NCBI RefSeq assembly: GCF_002078875.1
Contig: NC_034424.1
Span: 5,379,566 to 5,443,565, forward strand
Length of the DNA stretch: 64,000 bases
Direction: 5' to 3'
DNA from: Numida meleagris
Taxonomy: Eukaryota; Chordata; Aves; Galliformes; Numididae
Shown piece by piece: positions 12,561-25,914 of the stretch (its first letter is position 1; each line of letters begins with the position of its first letter). A program made the translations under genes and the position numbers. The notes under the pieces were generated by a model. The model ran no database searches, had not been told where the DNA came from, and worked only from the letters and a program-made list of their open reading frames with translations.

Positions 12561-15500
12561 AGCACACAGGTTTCTGGGAGGGGAGGAGGAGCTGGAGAGG
12601 CACATCCTTTATTTTATTTTTTTTCCCTCCCCTCTCAGCAGAATTGGATTTATTTATTTAAATCCAGTGCTGTTACTAAGAGGGGCTCCTGGCCGGGTCC
12701 TGTGGATGGGGCTGCAGGGAAAAGCAAGGATGTGTTCCCTGGATTTGGGTAACTCAGAGGTGCGGACAGAGGCATCAGTCAGGCACACGCAGACCCTGTC
12801 CTGGCACTTTGCACTTCCCTCTGCCCCATTTCTAAAAGCTGCCATGGCCCCCACTGCAGAAACCAAGAGACTCCCAGTGCCAGCCCAGCCCTGCAGGGTC
12901 AGAGACCAGTGATGGGCTGGGGGAAATTACCTTCTCAGGTCTGCATTTTTCCAGTTTCCCAGCCAAAATGAAAATGCAAACTCTGGGCAGGCAGAGCTCC
13001 TGGTTTTTGGCAATGAGTTCTCCCTTTCAGGGATGCTCTGGATGCAGAATGCTCCTGGGGTCAGATGCACCCCGGGTGTAGGCTTGCTGGAACTGCTGCT
13101 TGCTGTGGGCGATCATGCGGGTCCTGCTGCTCACCGCCTTCCCATGAGCTCCTCCACAGGGCTCTGCTCCTGGCTAAGAGCTGCTGGCCCAGGCGCTGGG
13201 TGTCGGCTCCCTCACCCCAACTCTCGCAGTGGGATGGCTCTGGGAAAGGGAAAGAAACCTCTTGTTTTCCTGGAGCTTCGCTGGGTTTCCTTTCCCCAGG
13301 GCTTTGCTGGGTTTGCACTCCATCTGCTCGCTGTCTGGGTTTAGTTGCCTCCTTGGTCCTCCTGCAGTGCTCCTTCCTGTGGGATTTTCCACTTTTCCTG
13401 GGAAACATAAAATCCTTGGGATCGATTTTACCAACCCTAGCAGCGGCCCTTGCTATCTTTGTTGCCCTAAGCTGGGTGGGACAGGAGCCCTTCATTTCCC
13501 TCCTGCTGACCCACGCTGGTGCCTTGGTTCCTTGCTTGTCCTGGAGAGAATAGAAAATGTGAGTGGGATTTACCATACGGGCCATAGGTCCTGATCTTCT
13601 CATGAGTTGCAGTAATGGGAACCTCTTTAGGGATCCTCCACTCACCCTTAAGGTCTCTGCTACATTATTTTTGCTGTACGAGGGATAAAGTCAAGGCAAC
13701 TCCTGGCTGCCCTAGCGAGTGGAAGGACAAAGCAGCAGGAGAGCACCCGCCCTGGGTGCTGCCCCACCACCCGTTGGACCATGCAGCACAGGGCTGCCTC
13801 GCCTTCGTTTCTTCCTCCCCTGGGGCGAGACAAAGAGAAGAGAGTGTGCATGGATGGGGATGGTGACAGAGGTGGTGGGACCGGCGAGGGCCCCGAGCTG
13901 CATCAGCCGCCTGCAGCACCTCGCGCCTGGCTGGGTTTTAATTTTTTATGCTAACTCCTGTTTGCAGAGAACATGGTGTTGTGGTTCTCGGTATTCAGGA
14001 GCGTGGAGGCGAGCGAGCGAGCTGCAGGCTGTGCTGAGAGCTGGCTGTCGCTGAGCAAGGTGGGCAGTGGGCTGGCTGGGGCTGGCTCGGCATGGCTTGG
14101 CATGGCCCTACCATGATGGGCTGTGCTATCCCCAAGTGCTGCAGGGGTTGCAGGTCTGGGTGCTGGAAACCAGCTCCTGAGAGACCTGAGCTCGGGTTAC
14201 CCAAACCCTGGGGACCGCTGCATGGGGACGGCGTTCAGCATGGATGCAGAGCGCTCTTTGCTCCCGTGCCCTCTTGCTCACGGAGCTTTTTCCCAGCCCT
14301 GCAGCTCGGGGGCTGTTTGTCTTCAGCTTGACCGTTCCTCCACCTCCCCCGCCTGTCTCCTCCACTTCCTCATTCTCGATGTCGGGTTGAGCAAGAGCAG
14401 AGCGGAGCCTCCTCGGGATCAGGGTGAGGCTGGGGGGCCTTGAGTTCCAAGTTCCTTTTTGATTCCCCCCCCCCCTCCCTTCTCTGCTCTGCGCACAAAG
14501 CCGGGCTGTGATGAAACTCCAGCTCTGCCTTGCTTGCAGCACTCACGCACGGCACATGCTGGAAATAATTGTCCTTGGTGGAGCTCTGCAAGCTGCAGAG
14601 CGATTTAGCCAAAAAGAGGTGGAAACCAGTTTTATTTCTGCGCTCTGCCTTTCAGTTTAGAGGCAGCCCCCGGCTACAGGGTGGCTCAGGGCAGGCAGGA
14701 GCTCGGGCTGTCCACATCTGGAAGCCGAGTAACCGTACTGCATAGCACCAAGGCCGGGTTCATGTCTCTTGCTGTTCAGCAGTGCTTATTGCATTGGGCT
14801 TGATGTGGCTTTGATCTGCTCAAGCAGGGCAAGCTGTGGCTGCTTGCTGTGCACTGCTACGGGCGTGCTACGAACCCTCTGTAAAATCGCTGTTGATTTT
14901 GCCAAGTTTGGGGTCAGATGCTGCAGGGGGAACTTGGGTAGGTGCCTAGGTAGCTAAGAATGTCCTGTCCTTGAGGTTGTCTGATGGGCAGAAGGGAGTG
15001 CAGTAAGCCGGAGGAGGACGTTGGCTCTGGGGCTGGATGTTAGATGTGCTGGGAGCAAGGAGTTTGTCTGAGCAGCCTTAAGGAAAGGGCCTGTGCCTGG
15101 TGCAGAAAGGCAGGGTAAGGATGGGCCACGAGAGCATCTCAGAACAGTTCTGGGTACACCCAACCCAGAGCCCTCCACATGGACAGGGGCAGCCCTGAGA
15201 TCCTCTGTGGGGCAGGCACTGCCTGCAGAGCATGTGTGCAGCACCCAGGCACAGCTCGCTCCTCCCTGCTGTGCCCCGCGGCCACTCCAGGTTCTCCTCC
15301 TTTTCTCATCCTCCTGTTCACATGGCAGTATTGCAGAGTTTGTCCAGCTTTTTCCCAGTTATGGTCTATCCTTCCACAAAAATATTTTGTTTTCTACACA
15401 GTTCCTTTTCTTTCCAAATAGCCAACCCATTCTTCTGTGGCTCTCCATAGATTTCTGCTCTCCATCACTAGGGATCTCTGTTCCTGGCTATCTCAGCTGG

Positions 15501-16290
15501 CTTAGTTCTCTGTGATTGGTCAAGGTCAGATGGGAGTGCTTTCTGATCCGACTGGAAACGAGCCCAAATCCTTTTGCTGCAGAAACTCAGGGCTGGTGGC
15601 ACAACCATCCGCCCTTGGATGTGCTCCTTTGGTTTCACCAACTTCTGCTTTCCAATGGGAGAGAAGGAAAAGTACCTGCAACCTCTAAACTTCTTTTCTC
15701 CTCCCACGACAGAAGGATGCGAGCGCACGTGTGTTCCTTGGGTCTGTGTGCAGAGGCTCGTGCATTATTTACGGCATCGCGGAGACGAGGCCAGACCCGA
15801 CCCTGCTCTCACTGGGCTGCGGTCAGCAGTGATGGGAGTGAGCCCGACACGGTGACATGGTGACAATCACTGGAGCCAGGCTCAGGTTTCTGGCTGGGTT
15901 GCTTCTGGGGCCCAGCAGCAGCACCTGGCTGAGGGGTTTGGGGCTCAGCCCCATAGCTGCTGGCCTCAGGGTGCTCGAGCTGGGCTCGTCATCAGTGGGA
16001 CTGGCCAACCCTTCGTGGTTGCTCAGCAGCAGAGCCAAATTCTTGACTTTTGGCCCTTCCTGGGGAGGCTGGGAGGGTGTGGGGTGGGGGGGAGGAGGAT
16101 GCATTGCGTTTGAGCCCTGATTTGCATCCACCACCCCCTCATCCATACCCCTAGCCTGCCCCCCTGCATTCTCACCAATGGGGCTGCAAGGAGACTGGGG
16201 GTCCCTGCGTAACACAGCCCCCCAAATCTCGCATCTCCTAAAAACCCATTCTCCCTGGCTGCTTTTTATTGCTAACCTCCACTTGCTTTG
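12561..16290. other. Intergenic, no gene seen
   Basis: Mostly GC-rich unique DNA without recognisable exons. It includes a C-run at 14,467-14,477 and another perfect octamer at 16,120-16,127. Many overlapping frames of 60-190 codons exist on all strands, as expected from GC-rich sequence with few stops. Confidence 0.5.
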
Positions 16291-16299
16291 CCTCTCCTC

Positions 16300-16400
16300 C
16301 CCTCCCTCCCTCCCCTCCATCTCCCTCCCTCCCTCTCTCTGGGGGGAAAAAAGGTCATTGCGCAAATGATTAGTCAGAGCTCAGTTGCTGTAGCAACCGG
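16300..16400. promoter_or_regulatory. C/EBP plus RFX X-box cluster
   Basis: A CT-rich tract (16,300-16,342) is followed by the C/EBP palindrome ATTGCGCAA (16,357-16,365). Twenty bases later comes a perfect inverted-repeat X-box GTTGCTGTAGCAAC (16,384-16,397). A pyrimidine tract plus these two sites and a GC-rich flank could be a small promoter or enhancer. No spliced gene can be tied to it. Confidence 0.45.
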
Positions 16401-16985
16401 CTGCTGGAACTGGGACAGGCGTGCAGCGAGGACAACGGAGAGGTCGACCATCAGCGAGGGCTGGGGAGCCCAGCCTTTGTATTTGCTTTCAAGAGCCGGG
16501 GAGCGAGGAGGTGCAAAGCCCCCTGCCCCACGCCACGCACGGGGCTGCTTCCCCGCATCGGCCCCAAGCTGCTTGGCTGCGGTTTTCAACCAGCCGGCAT
16601 TGCTTTTCTGCTCGGAGCCGCCGTTCCGATGCCACCGTGGTACCGTCCCTCGTGGCTGTGCCTCTGCTCGGGGTGGCTTCCTCCCCCCGGTTGTGGGTTC
16701 AGGGCTCCGTGTCCTCTTGCGACATCCTGCATGGGAAACACAAAGCCAAGTTCCTCCTCATCCGGCACGAGGAACCGGGCGTTCACCGCACCCTGCTTGT
16801 TCCCAGTTCCGGACTGCTATGGTGTGTTTGCTTTTGGCCCCCAAGCAGCTGCAAGCAGAGACGTCTCCCAGTTCTTCTCCTGCCCCAAACTCAAGGACAG
16901 CAGCTCTGTGTGCAATGCCCATGGGCTGGAGGACAGGGCAAGGGCTCTCCTGGGGAGGGTCTGCCCACGTGCATGGTGATTTTCA

Positions 16986-17186
16986 CCATAGAATCATGAG
17001 GTTGGAAAAGACCTCTCAGATCCCCCACCCCAATGCATCCCACCGTGCCCACTGACGCGTCCCTCAGTGCCACATCTCCACGGCTCTGGAACACCTCCAG
17101 GGATGGTGACTCCACCACTCCCCGGGCAGCCTGTGCCACTGCATCATGGCTCTTTGGAGAAGAATTTTTTTCCTAATGTCCAACCC
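16986..17186 (-). mobile_element. CR1 LINE 3' fragment
   Basis: It starts with 'ccatagaatcatgaggttgg' and 'aaaagacctct', then the CR1 3' region in reverse orientation, including 'ccacatctccacgg', 'ggtgactccaccactcccc' and 'gcctgtgccactgc'. It ends near 'tttcctaatgtcc'. A 5'-truncated, moderately diverged minus-strand copy. Confidence 0.9.
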
Positions 17187-17799
17187 GAGTTGAGGGCTTC
17201 AAGTGACTTTCTGGCCAAGGCTGCAGGGTGCAGGCTGAGGGCTGTGCTGTCCCAGCCTGGATGGTGTGGCCAAGGACCAGGGGTGTGCTGGTTGGTGGGA
17301 CCAAACTGCCTTGTGCTGGGCTGCAAAACTGAGGAGGGCAAAGGGGGAACCTCGTTTGTTGGTGAATATTAATTTATCTGACTGTGTATGCTGGCTTTGA
17401 GCAAGCTGCTCCTGGCTCTGTGTTCTGAGCATGGATTTGGAGCCATGCTTATTGCTGGGAGTCATGGGGAAAGCACTAAGGAGGAGCCAGGTGTTGTGGC
17501 AGCCTGAAGTAGGTACAAGTACTGCTGGGGAGTGGATGGGATGCCTCAACAGAGGCACTTTTAGTGGAGCTGTGTGGGCTTTGGATGGGATTTTGGGGAT
17601 GTCTTTGGTCTCCTGCACAAGGTTTCCCTAAAGCCTCAGTTTTCTGGTTGCATAGGGTTTGCTTGTTTAAGGGGGTTCTCTCCTCAGGTCAGCAGAGAGG
17701 GGCTCACAGTGGGATGCAGGGGTGGCCCAAAGGCTTGAAAGCCAACGGGGAAATACAAACAAGCCAACTGCTCTCCTTTCATTTTCTCTTGCAGATCTC

Positions 17800-17995
17800 A
17801 TTATTTTAAAGGCAGTTCCCTGATTTTTTCCAGAGTCTGAAAATCTTTAGGAGATCTGAATACTTGAAGTTGACCGCGCTCTTTCTGTGTGTTTTTCACC
17901 TTCAGTGCTAGCGTTGTATTTTCCTTTGGAGATGCTAAATAAAACGCGCAGCTCTAGTCCGGCTGACTAATATTTCAGGTTATCAAAAATGACAA
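17800..17995. promoter_or_regulatory. Candidate conserved non-coding element
   Basis: AT-richer than its flanks, with CATTATTTTAAAGG, CTAAATAAAA, GACTAATATTTCAGG and TTATCAAAAATGACAATG words. No reading frame with family similarity. The look is that of a developmental non-coding element; this is inference from composition. Confidence 0.3.
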
Positions 17996-17999
17996 TGAA

Positions 18000-20864
18000 G
18001 GAAGGAAAGACCTCCAGGAGGGGGACAGAAATCCACGTGAGTCACTCAGACAATCTGAGCCTGAAACCACAAACTAGTGCTGCCCCATTGCAATGGGCTG
18101 GGAGACCGTCACCATCCTTCGGGCTATGGGGCTGCCTTGTCCCCACATCATCACCGCTGCTTATTTCTACAGCTCCCTCTTTGCTCTCAGAGGACCCCCC
18201 GGGTACAGGTTGAAGGCAGCAACCCCGCGCTGAGCATCCATGAGCTGAAAGAGGAGATTTGGAAATGTTGGCCAATGCTTCTTGGTGCCATTGGCAGAGG
18301 GAAGGGTGTAAGAGGACAGGATGCCAGCAGCTTGAGGCTGTACCTGTGTGTTGATGGTGCCTCTTCCACCATCCCAGCTGGCATCTGGAACGGAGTGCTG
18401 CCATTTCAGTGCCTGCTTGGTGAAGAGGACTGCTTGGTTTTTGGTGCCAAGCCTCTCCTCTGCTTCTGCCCCTATCCCAATCCGTGTGGATAGTGCTGGT
18501 GCTTCCTGGGTGGTTTGAGCGCTCTGTGGGGCTGGGAGGGAGCACTGAGGTCTTTTTTCCCCTACAAATAACATCTGAGGGTCTTCAAACGGGCAGTGCT
18601 GTCTGTGATGGTTTGGGAGCACACTCATGGCTGTGTGACAGCTCGCTACTTGGAAGGGGCAGAGCCAGGGACATGCTATCCAAGAGGGATGCCCGGCTGA
18701 TGTGTCTGCTGGGGGCAATGGGGCTCCAGGAGGAACCCATGAGGAAATCCACCACCAAACTAACACAGAGCCCTGCCCTGTGTGAGTAGTTTAGTGCACT
18801 TAAAAGCTTCTGTGTGTTCAGACAAGTGTTCATCTGTGTGAGATGGCTTATTTCTTGTGGGCAAGAGAGAAACCAGCCAGAGGGTAGCCAAGGGAGCACC
18901 TGATGCTGCTGGGTGCCAATGGTGGGAGGCCCTGCTGCCTCTTGGCCATCCCAGCTCTTCTGTTTGGCCCTCCTGACACGAGCCCCCAAAGCACAGGGAC
19001 AATTGGCTCACGGTGATGTGAGAGACAGCCCTGACTCGACCCTGTGACAACAGTAGGGAACAGAACGTCCACGTGGAACCGAGCCCCAAACCAGCACGCG
19101 GCGGGATGACGCAGCGAAGGTGAAATATCAAAGGGAGAAGGGAAGTGCATGGCAGGAGCAGGGGAAGTGGAGGAGAGAATAGCCGGAGCTGACCTCAGCG
19201 GGGCGGGAGTGGGGTGGGAGCCCGGCCACGGGGATGGAAGGGAAATGGGAAAAGGATACAGCTGGGACCGGCTGCAGCCACCCGCCGTCCCCGTCCGGTC
19301 CGTGCGCACCGGCATCCATTGCTCTGCCCCAGTAGATTTCCTTCTTCCTTCTTTCCTAAGGGCACCGTGCATCCAACCCTGGCTCCCCACACCTCGGCTT
19401 TTCTGAAGGCAGCACAGGGCAGGACGCAGCCGAGCCTTCCCCTGCCAGCACCATTGCCAGCAATGTCACGGCAATGGGGGCTGCCTGGTGAGGAGCACGG
19501 GCTGTCCCGGCGCTGCTGCTGTCCCTGGGAGCACTCTCGGTTGTGCCTGGGGACAACCAATATCTTTTATTTTTTTGCACGAGGAGTTTTATTTTTAGCT
19601 GGAAAGAAAAAAAAAAAAGCCAACCCCCCCCCAAAAAAAACACACCCTGCCTTTAAGCAGGAGCACACGCAAAGATTGCATGAAAAACTCTCAACGGAAT
19701 GGAATTCTTCTTACCAAAACTGCCTGTTTCTAAGTGAAGGGCTCCTTGGCTCCTTCTGCTTTTCCCCCTTCAATCTTCAGTGAAAGTTCTTCCTTCCCTG
19801 GGTCACCCTGCTTTCCTCGCAGGGATAGATGTGCTCTTTCAGCAGCAGCAAATATAGGGAACGTTTTTTTTTGTTTTTTTTTTTTTTTCTGGAATGTTGG
19901 TTTTTTGGGAGAAAAAAAAAAAGACGAAAACTGTACTAGAAGAACTCACAAAAACATCCTCTTTGAACCCATTAGAATGGAATGGGTTTCATAAGGTCAG
20001 TCGTTTCCCCCCTTTTCAATCCAGTTCTCATCTGTTTTAAGCTTTTGGTGTGGAAGGATTGGGACAGCGAAGTGCAAGAGGTGACTCTTACTCTTTCTTA
20101 ACCCAAGGGGAGAGGATTTCCATCCCAGTTGGGTCTTCCTTTGGGGCTGGCGAGGAGCCCTGACAGCTCGTGATGCTGTTGCCACCCAAAAGCCAACACT
20201 GGTAGGGCTCCATGCCACAGCTCTCTCCTCTCTCCAGTGGAGGGATGCTCAGAAACCATTGGGGTCAGGGTGGATGCCAGGACTTGGGAGCAGCACAGCA
20301 GAATCCTTGGGTTTCGGGGCCCCTTCCTGGCTCCCCTGCATGCTTCTTGGTGCCTTTAGGGAGCAGAATTTATCCCTCTTTGTGCTGGGGTAAGGGTTTT
20401 TTTTGTTGTTGTTTTGTTGGTTTTTTTTTTTTGCTTCAGACACGCGATGAGTGTGTTACTCAGGCATGACTCGAGAACTTGTGAGCAATAAAGTCATCCT
20501 GAAGTCTGCCAAAAAAAATCTTCTTAGCACACCCACCTCATCACACGTTCCCACTGCAGCTCCTTCAGCGTGATCTGCTGCTGAAATGTGGCTACCTCGA
20601 GGGAAGGCTGCGGTAGCCATCTGGGAGCTCGCAGCAGTGGCACATGGGTGAACCCAAGCGCGTCGGCTCAGCACTATGCAGTGTCACCTGGCTGGGGAAT
20701 GGGGCTGTTTGCCAAAGGCATCATCAATATGGTGGGCTGGGGTTTTGCTCCAAAATCCAAGAGAAAACAGGGCTGGAAGGATGTGGGGATGCTGTGTAGC
20801 CTGGTGTAGTTTTTCTCCCACATCTTAGCTTGTGTCCCACGTCTGGAATTGTTGGTTCTCCCAG
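18000..20864. other. Intergenic with A/T tracts
   Basis: No gene recognised. Homopolymer tracts occur at about 19,604-19,640 (A then C then A), 19,866-19,922 (T-rich then A-rich) and 20,398-20,434 (T-rich). The T-rich/A-rich pair at 19,866-19,922 could fold back but is low complexity. Confidence 0.5.
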
Positions 20865-21130
20865 GTAACAGTGGTAGGATGAGAGGTGATGGCCTCAAGT
20901 TGCACCAGAAGGTTCGGGCTGGATGTTAGGAAACATTTATTCTCAGAAAGAGCGGTGCTGCACTGGCACAGGCTGCCCAGAGAGTGGTGGAGTCACCGTC
21001 CCTGAAGGTGTTCCAGACCTGTGGGGATATGGCACTGAGGGACATGGTCAGTAGGCATGGTGGGATGGATTGGAGTTGGACTTGGGGATCTTAGAGATCT
21101 TTTTGACCTCAGTGATTCTGTGATTCTCAT
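20865..21130 (+). mobile_element. CR1 LINE 3' fragment
   Basis: A clear plus-strand CR1: 'gatggcctcaagttgcacc', 'gctggatgttaggaaaca', 'tctcagaaagagcggtg', 'ggctgcccagagagtggtgg', 'atggcactgagggacatgg', ending with 'tgattctgtgattct'. The terminal repeat of the ATTCTGTG unit marks the true 3' end. It is 5'-truncated. Confidence 0.93.
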
Positions 21131-21540
21131 ATGTTGGGATAAAGACCAGCCTAAAATCCCCATGAGGAAAAGAGCTGCAGATCTTCCATATCGTGGTGAG
21201 ACCTGCAGGGAGGAGACCTTTAGGGGAAGCTCATGGGCAGAAGCACCCATGGGGCTTTGGGTCCTGTGCACAGCCCCACCAGGACCTGGGCTACACAGCC
21301 CTGTGCTGGCCACCACTGCCATTTTGGGATGGCATCAGTGGCATCGTGCATCCCCAGGGAAGAGAGGTGGCTTGGAGATATGTGCAAGCTGCCCCAAAAG
21401 CAGGTGAGTGCTGCTGGCACTGCAGTTTGATGCTGAAATTCTCCTTGCAGAGGGCTGCGTGGAGGCCAGGTCTACCCCGTAAGAGCCATCATTGGGCACC
21501 AGGTCTGATGCCTCCAGGAGCAGGATGCTCCTGGGGTGGG

Positions 21541-21660
21541 ATAACAGCGTTCCCTTGATCGTAGGGCAGGATAATGGGGTTCCCTTGCTCTTGGGGCAGG
21601 GTAACAGGGTTCTCTTGCTGATGGGGAAGAATAACAGCGCTCCTCTGCTCAGAGGAAGGA
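21541..21660 (+). repeat. 30-bp tandem repeat, four copies
   Basis: Four units of exactly 30 bp (21,541, 21,571, 21,601, 21,631) start ATAACAGCG/ATAATGGGG/GTAACAGGG/ATAACAGCG and continue TTCCCTTG...GGGGCAGG with substitutions. No indels separate copies. Because 30 is divisible by three, it leaves a repetitive open frame that is probably not coding. Confidence 0.85.
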
Positions 21661-22140
21661 CCAGGGTGGGATGTGAGGGCAAAGGATGGGGCTGGAGGCA
21701 GGCAGCCACCTTCCCATGGGTGGGCAGCGGGAGGTGGGTCCGGGAAGGAACCCCTCACCTGAATTATCGGGGTAAAAGCCGCCTCCGTGAAGGCCTCCTC
21801 TCCCCACCCATTCCCTGCCACGGGGCTCTAAATAATTGATACGCTGATAAATAATAGATCTTGTATTTGCTCCTTCGCTTTTCTCTGCCGGGGCGTGTGC
21901 GCTCGCAGCCCGACCGTGCTGCATTAGGGTTACAGCGATGGGAGCAAGTGTGTGCGTGTGTCGGACGGGGTAGGGAGCTCTGCAGAGGGGAGAGCATTCC
22001 GGGGAGATAAAGGGCTGGTTTGATGTGTGTTCATGTGGCGGGGCTGTTTTGCCTTGCATGCCTTTCTCTTTTGCTTTATTTTTTTCCTGGAGTGAAGCCT
22101 GGCGCCAGCAGTCTGGAACCAGCCTGACAAGCTTTTGAGT

Positions 22141-22215
22141 TATGGAAAGGGGGAGGAGGGGGGAGGAGGGAGAAAGAGGGAGCGAGAGAGGCAGGGAGGA
22201 GGAGGGTGAAGGGAG
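22141..22215. repeat. Polypurine (GA-rich) tract
   Basis: GGGAGGA/GAGAGA-rich low-complexity tract on the plus strand, just upstream of a small CpG-rich island. Confidence 0.8.
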
Positions 22216-22589
22216 AGGGAGGCAGCTGGGATGTGGATTATTAGGGGAGAACAAGAATACACACAAGAGGCTGGTGGGGTGAGGGCTGGGGGTACTGGGG
22301 CTAATGGGGAGGGGACGGAGCTGGCTGCTAGCAAACGTTTCAAAGGAGAAATTTTTTGCACGGGGGGGAGAGGGCGAATTGAGTCATTTTGGGCATGAAA
22401 CGCAAACCTCGCCGTGTCAAGGAACAAGGAAGTTTTTTAAAGCTCCAATTAAAGGGCTTGGAGAGGTCCGGGGCTTTTAAACAGCCTTGGGAAGGGGGGG
22501 TCCTGGCTGGCGTTCAGGCTGCCGTCCCATCAGGACATTCCTTTCTGCTGAACGCTGCTGCTCCTGGCCCTCTCCTCCTCCTTTTCCAA

Positions 22590-22800
22590 GCTGCCGTCGA
22601 ATCCTTTCCAACTCCCGCGTCCGAACCCGGAGAACTTTGCTCCGTTTCATCTCGCGCCGCCCGCCTCCCCCCGAAAGCCCCGGGCTGCTCTCGGCGCTTT
22701 GATCACGCGCTGCTCGCGCAGAAAGCCCCCGGCCCCAGTGCTTCGTGGGGTCCTGGGCACGCAGCTCCGGAACCGGCAGCACCTCCGGGTGTGCTCTGCC
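22590..22800. promoter_or_regulatory. Orphan CpG island
   Basis: A short CpG-dense block (for example CTCCCGCGTCCGAACCCGG, TCTCGCGCCGCCCGC, GATCACGCGCTGCTCGCGC). CpG density far exceeds the flanks. Islands of this type usually mark promoters, but no coding exon follows on either strand. A non-coding RNA promoter or a bivalent developmental element is possible. Confidence 0.45.
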
Positions 22801-25800
22801 AAAAACCCCCCCGGGAGGATGGACACCCCCTCCTGCCATCACCTCGCTGATGGGGAAAGGCAGCTGTTGGTTGTTGTGGTGGTGCTGGGAGCTGGGGGAG
22901 GAGGGTTCACTGCACTGTGGTGGGGACTTGGCCCCAGATTGGAGAGGGTGGAAGCAGCCAGTTGGGGTAGCAAGGGGGTGGCCTGGGCAGAGCGTTTGGA
23001 AGGTTCCCATTGGGAACCCCAAGCAGGGGGATGCGTGAGCACCATTGGGTGCCCACTGTGGCTGTGGAAGGGTCCTACAGGTGCTCATGCATCACCCTCT
23101 CTGGGTTTCCCATTGGGTGTCCACACATCCCCCTTTGTGAGGTTCCCCATCGGGTGAATGGCTGCTCAGGAGCTGCTCCAGGGCTTTCCATGGCTCTTGA
23201 CATCCCATGCATGGAGTACATCTAGTGTTTGGTGCAGCCCCGTGGCACGTTTCCCTCCCAGGTACCCTCTTGTCATCAACATGCCAGCCCATCACCATGC
23301 TTCCGAGCCTTGGCACACTGGGAAGCTGCTTGCCCATGGGAGGAAATTCAGAGTGCTGGCAAGGAGATGGGGATTTGGAGCTGCCTTTGCAGGGGCTTTG
23401 TTTTGTTTGGTTTCAGCACAGCCTATTTAGCTCCAATGACTGGGGAATGCTTGCGAGAAAGGCGTTCTTTGTTACAGATTGAAGAGCCTTACGTCCTTAA
23501 GTCAGCTCGTGCGAAGAGACAGTACGTGGGCCCTGAGAAGTTGAGATATCCGAGGGATAGGCAGATTTCACATTGCTCGTACCTCTAAAGGGAAGAAGGA
23601 GAGTTAGGGTTCATGCACCCAGCTCCCAAACAACATCCAAGCACTGTGAAGCACCACCGCCATCTGCCAAGGCTTTGTCTTTGCAGAGGAGATGTGAGGG
23701 GGAACACCCAATTTTCTGAAGCCTCCATTACAGGTTGCCTACGAGCTGCAGCTCTTAGGAAAAACACTTCTTTCTCTGGGTTTCCAGGAAGCAAAATGTT
23801 GCCCTCCGCTGTTTGCAATGTATCTGGAACAGAGAGCTCGCTGCCTTGGAGCCCGACTGGTGCCTTACTCTGGTGCCACATCCCCAGCGATGCGCGGGGC
23901 CGGCTCAGGGACAGCCCCTGCCCCCGAGGTGCAGTTTGGACCCATGGGAGGTCCCGTGTCCTCTTGATTGCTTCCCGCTCCTGGGGCACGCACCTGGCAC
24001 CTCGGCACAAGCACTTTGCAGGACTGGGTGTAGCTTTGGATTTAGTTTGGACAGATTTGGGTCTGCTGAATACCAGCCTCCTCACACTGTGTGTTTCATA
24101 AGCAATCCCAAGCAGCAAAGTTGTGCATCCTTAGACCAAAGACCTTGATTTCTCCCTTTTCTTCCATTTCTCCTTGACAGTTCTCTGACCTCTGTCAGGG
24201 AACTATTGGGACGCACTGGCAAACTCGTCCTCTGGTTCCTCCTTGCTGGAGATGCAACTCAGATGGATCCATAATGCAGGTTGGCTTCCTCCAACATCTA
24301 ACTGGTAGAGTCTTCAACTAGCGAACGGAGGGAATGATTGCTCTTATCTGTAGCTGTGGAAACGGAGTCATGGGTGAAAACAGTCAGATCTTGGGGCAGG
24401 GATCTCTGCTGTGTGACATGGTTTCACCCAGAAACCTTTGCAGCGTTGGCTCCATTGGCACTCTTCATCTCTAGTTCTCGAAGTGCTGCCAAGAGGGAGG
24501 TGACCCTCATCACATTCCTGCCCAGAAGGGACCGGGAGCGAGCAGGGGACAGAACTGGGGATACAGCCCTGTGCCCAAGCACCTCCCTGCTCGCACAGGA
24601 GTGTGACCCACCAGAGGTGGCAGGCGGAAATCAAACGTAATTTGGGACTGCTGGAGCCGGGGAAGAGTGAGAAGAGTCTTGGTGGGGAGACCAGCCTCAC
24701 CTTTCATATTCTAATGCCTTGCCTTTGCCTGATTTGTGAGCTCTGGGGAGTCCTGCTGGGAATTCACTCGAACGGAGGCACACGCTGCCGTCCCTCGGTA
24801 AATTACACAGAGATATAATGAAGGAGGAGAAATCAGTTACTCTGTGACTGCGGCTCCCCAGGGGACTTTAATTCAAATATTTGTGGAGCTGAGCAAGTGG
24901 GGCGTTGGGGAGCCGTGGAGTTGGAGTGTCTCTCCACAGGTTTCTGCAGGTGGTTGGTGACAGTGGGGCTGTGCACTGGGCAGTGGGATCCTTCCTCAAA
25001 GGGCTTTGGGCTCTTGGTGGTGTTAGCCAAGAGGAAAGCATTGGAAGATGGAGCATGGGTGCTGCATCTTCCTTGAAAACAGAGGTGCATGTGGTGATGG
25101 TTGGATATTTGGAATGACTGTGGGGTGATGGGGGACCTGCCCATGGGTCGGCATCGCCCCAGGGGCTGTGGCCCAGCTGGGGATAGCCCAGTCCTCACCG
25201 TGTTTCCTCCAGCTAGATGGGAGCAGGGCATGTGTGGGTTTGCAAAAGTGATGGGAGCTCTTTTCCACCACCCACAGGGCCATTACGTTCAGTAGGGATC
25301 ATAAAAAAGGTTACAAGCCACATGGCAGCGGGTGAACCCCATATTGCTCAACTTAGGCATGAGAAAATCAATTTACCTCCAGCTCCACTGCCAACCTGCG
25401 CCTTCTGTGTGCCCACACGCCAGGCTCACAGGGCATGCCTGAGAAAACAGGACCCACTTCACCCCGACGGCCCAGGCTGTGCCTCAGTGGGGTCCCACAC
25501 CATCAACCCAGGCGCTCGGAGACACCTGTACAGCCGGGATAATGCACGCAAGTGTGAGCACACGCTCCTCGCACGCCTGCTTGCACGTGCATCCGCTCTG
25601 CTGGCAGCACCGTGCCGCTCCGCTCCCATGCCGGCATCCCGGCACCACGTTTGCAGACACATGCTCGCTCCCAGCGGCAGGGCTGAGCTTCGTCTCCGGA
25701 TGCCATGCACCGTGGGGGCAATCCCACTCACACCCACACCCGTGTGCAAGCCCCCGTGCCCTCCCCTTGCACACACAGCACCTTGGGTCGGCGCGCGCAC

Positions 25801-25914
25801 GCGGTACGGATCTGCGGCACGCCAACTGTTGGGAAAGGGAAAAAAAAACCACACAGATTCAGCCGAGAGAGGGGGGGGGGAAGAAAGAGAGAGAGAATGA
25901 CAGACTGCAATCCC
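22801..25914. other. Intergenic, no gene seen
   Basis: No recognisable exon. Between 22,990 and 23,160 there are loosely similar words (CCCATTGGG, CCCATCGGGTG) suggesting a decayed local duplication. The AT-rich piece at 24,790-24,880 (AATTACACAGAGATATAATG, TTTAATTCAAATATTTG) has enhancer-like composition. Confidence 0.5.
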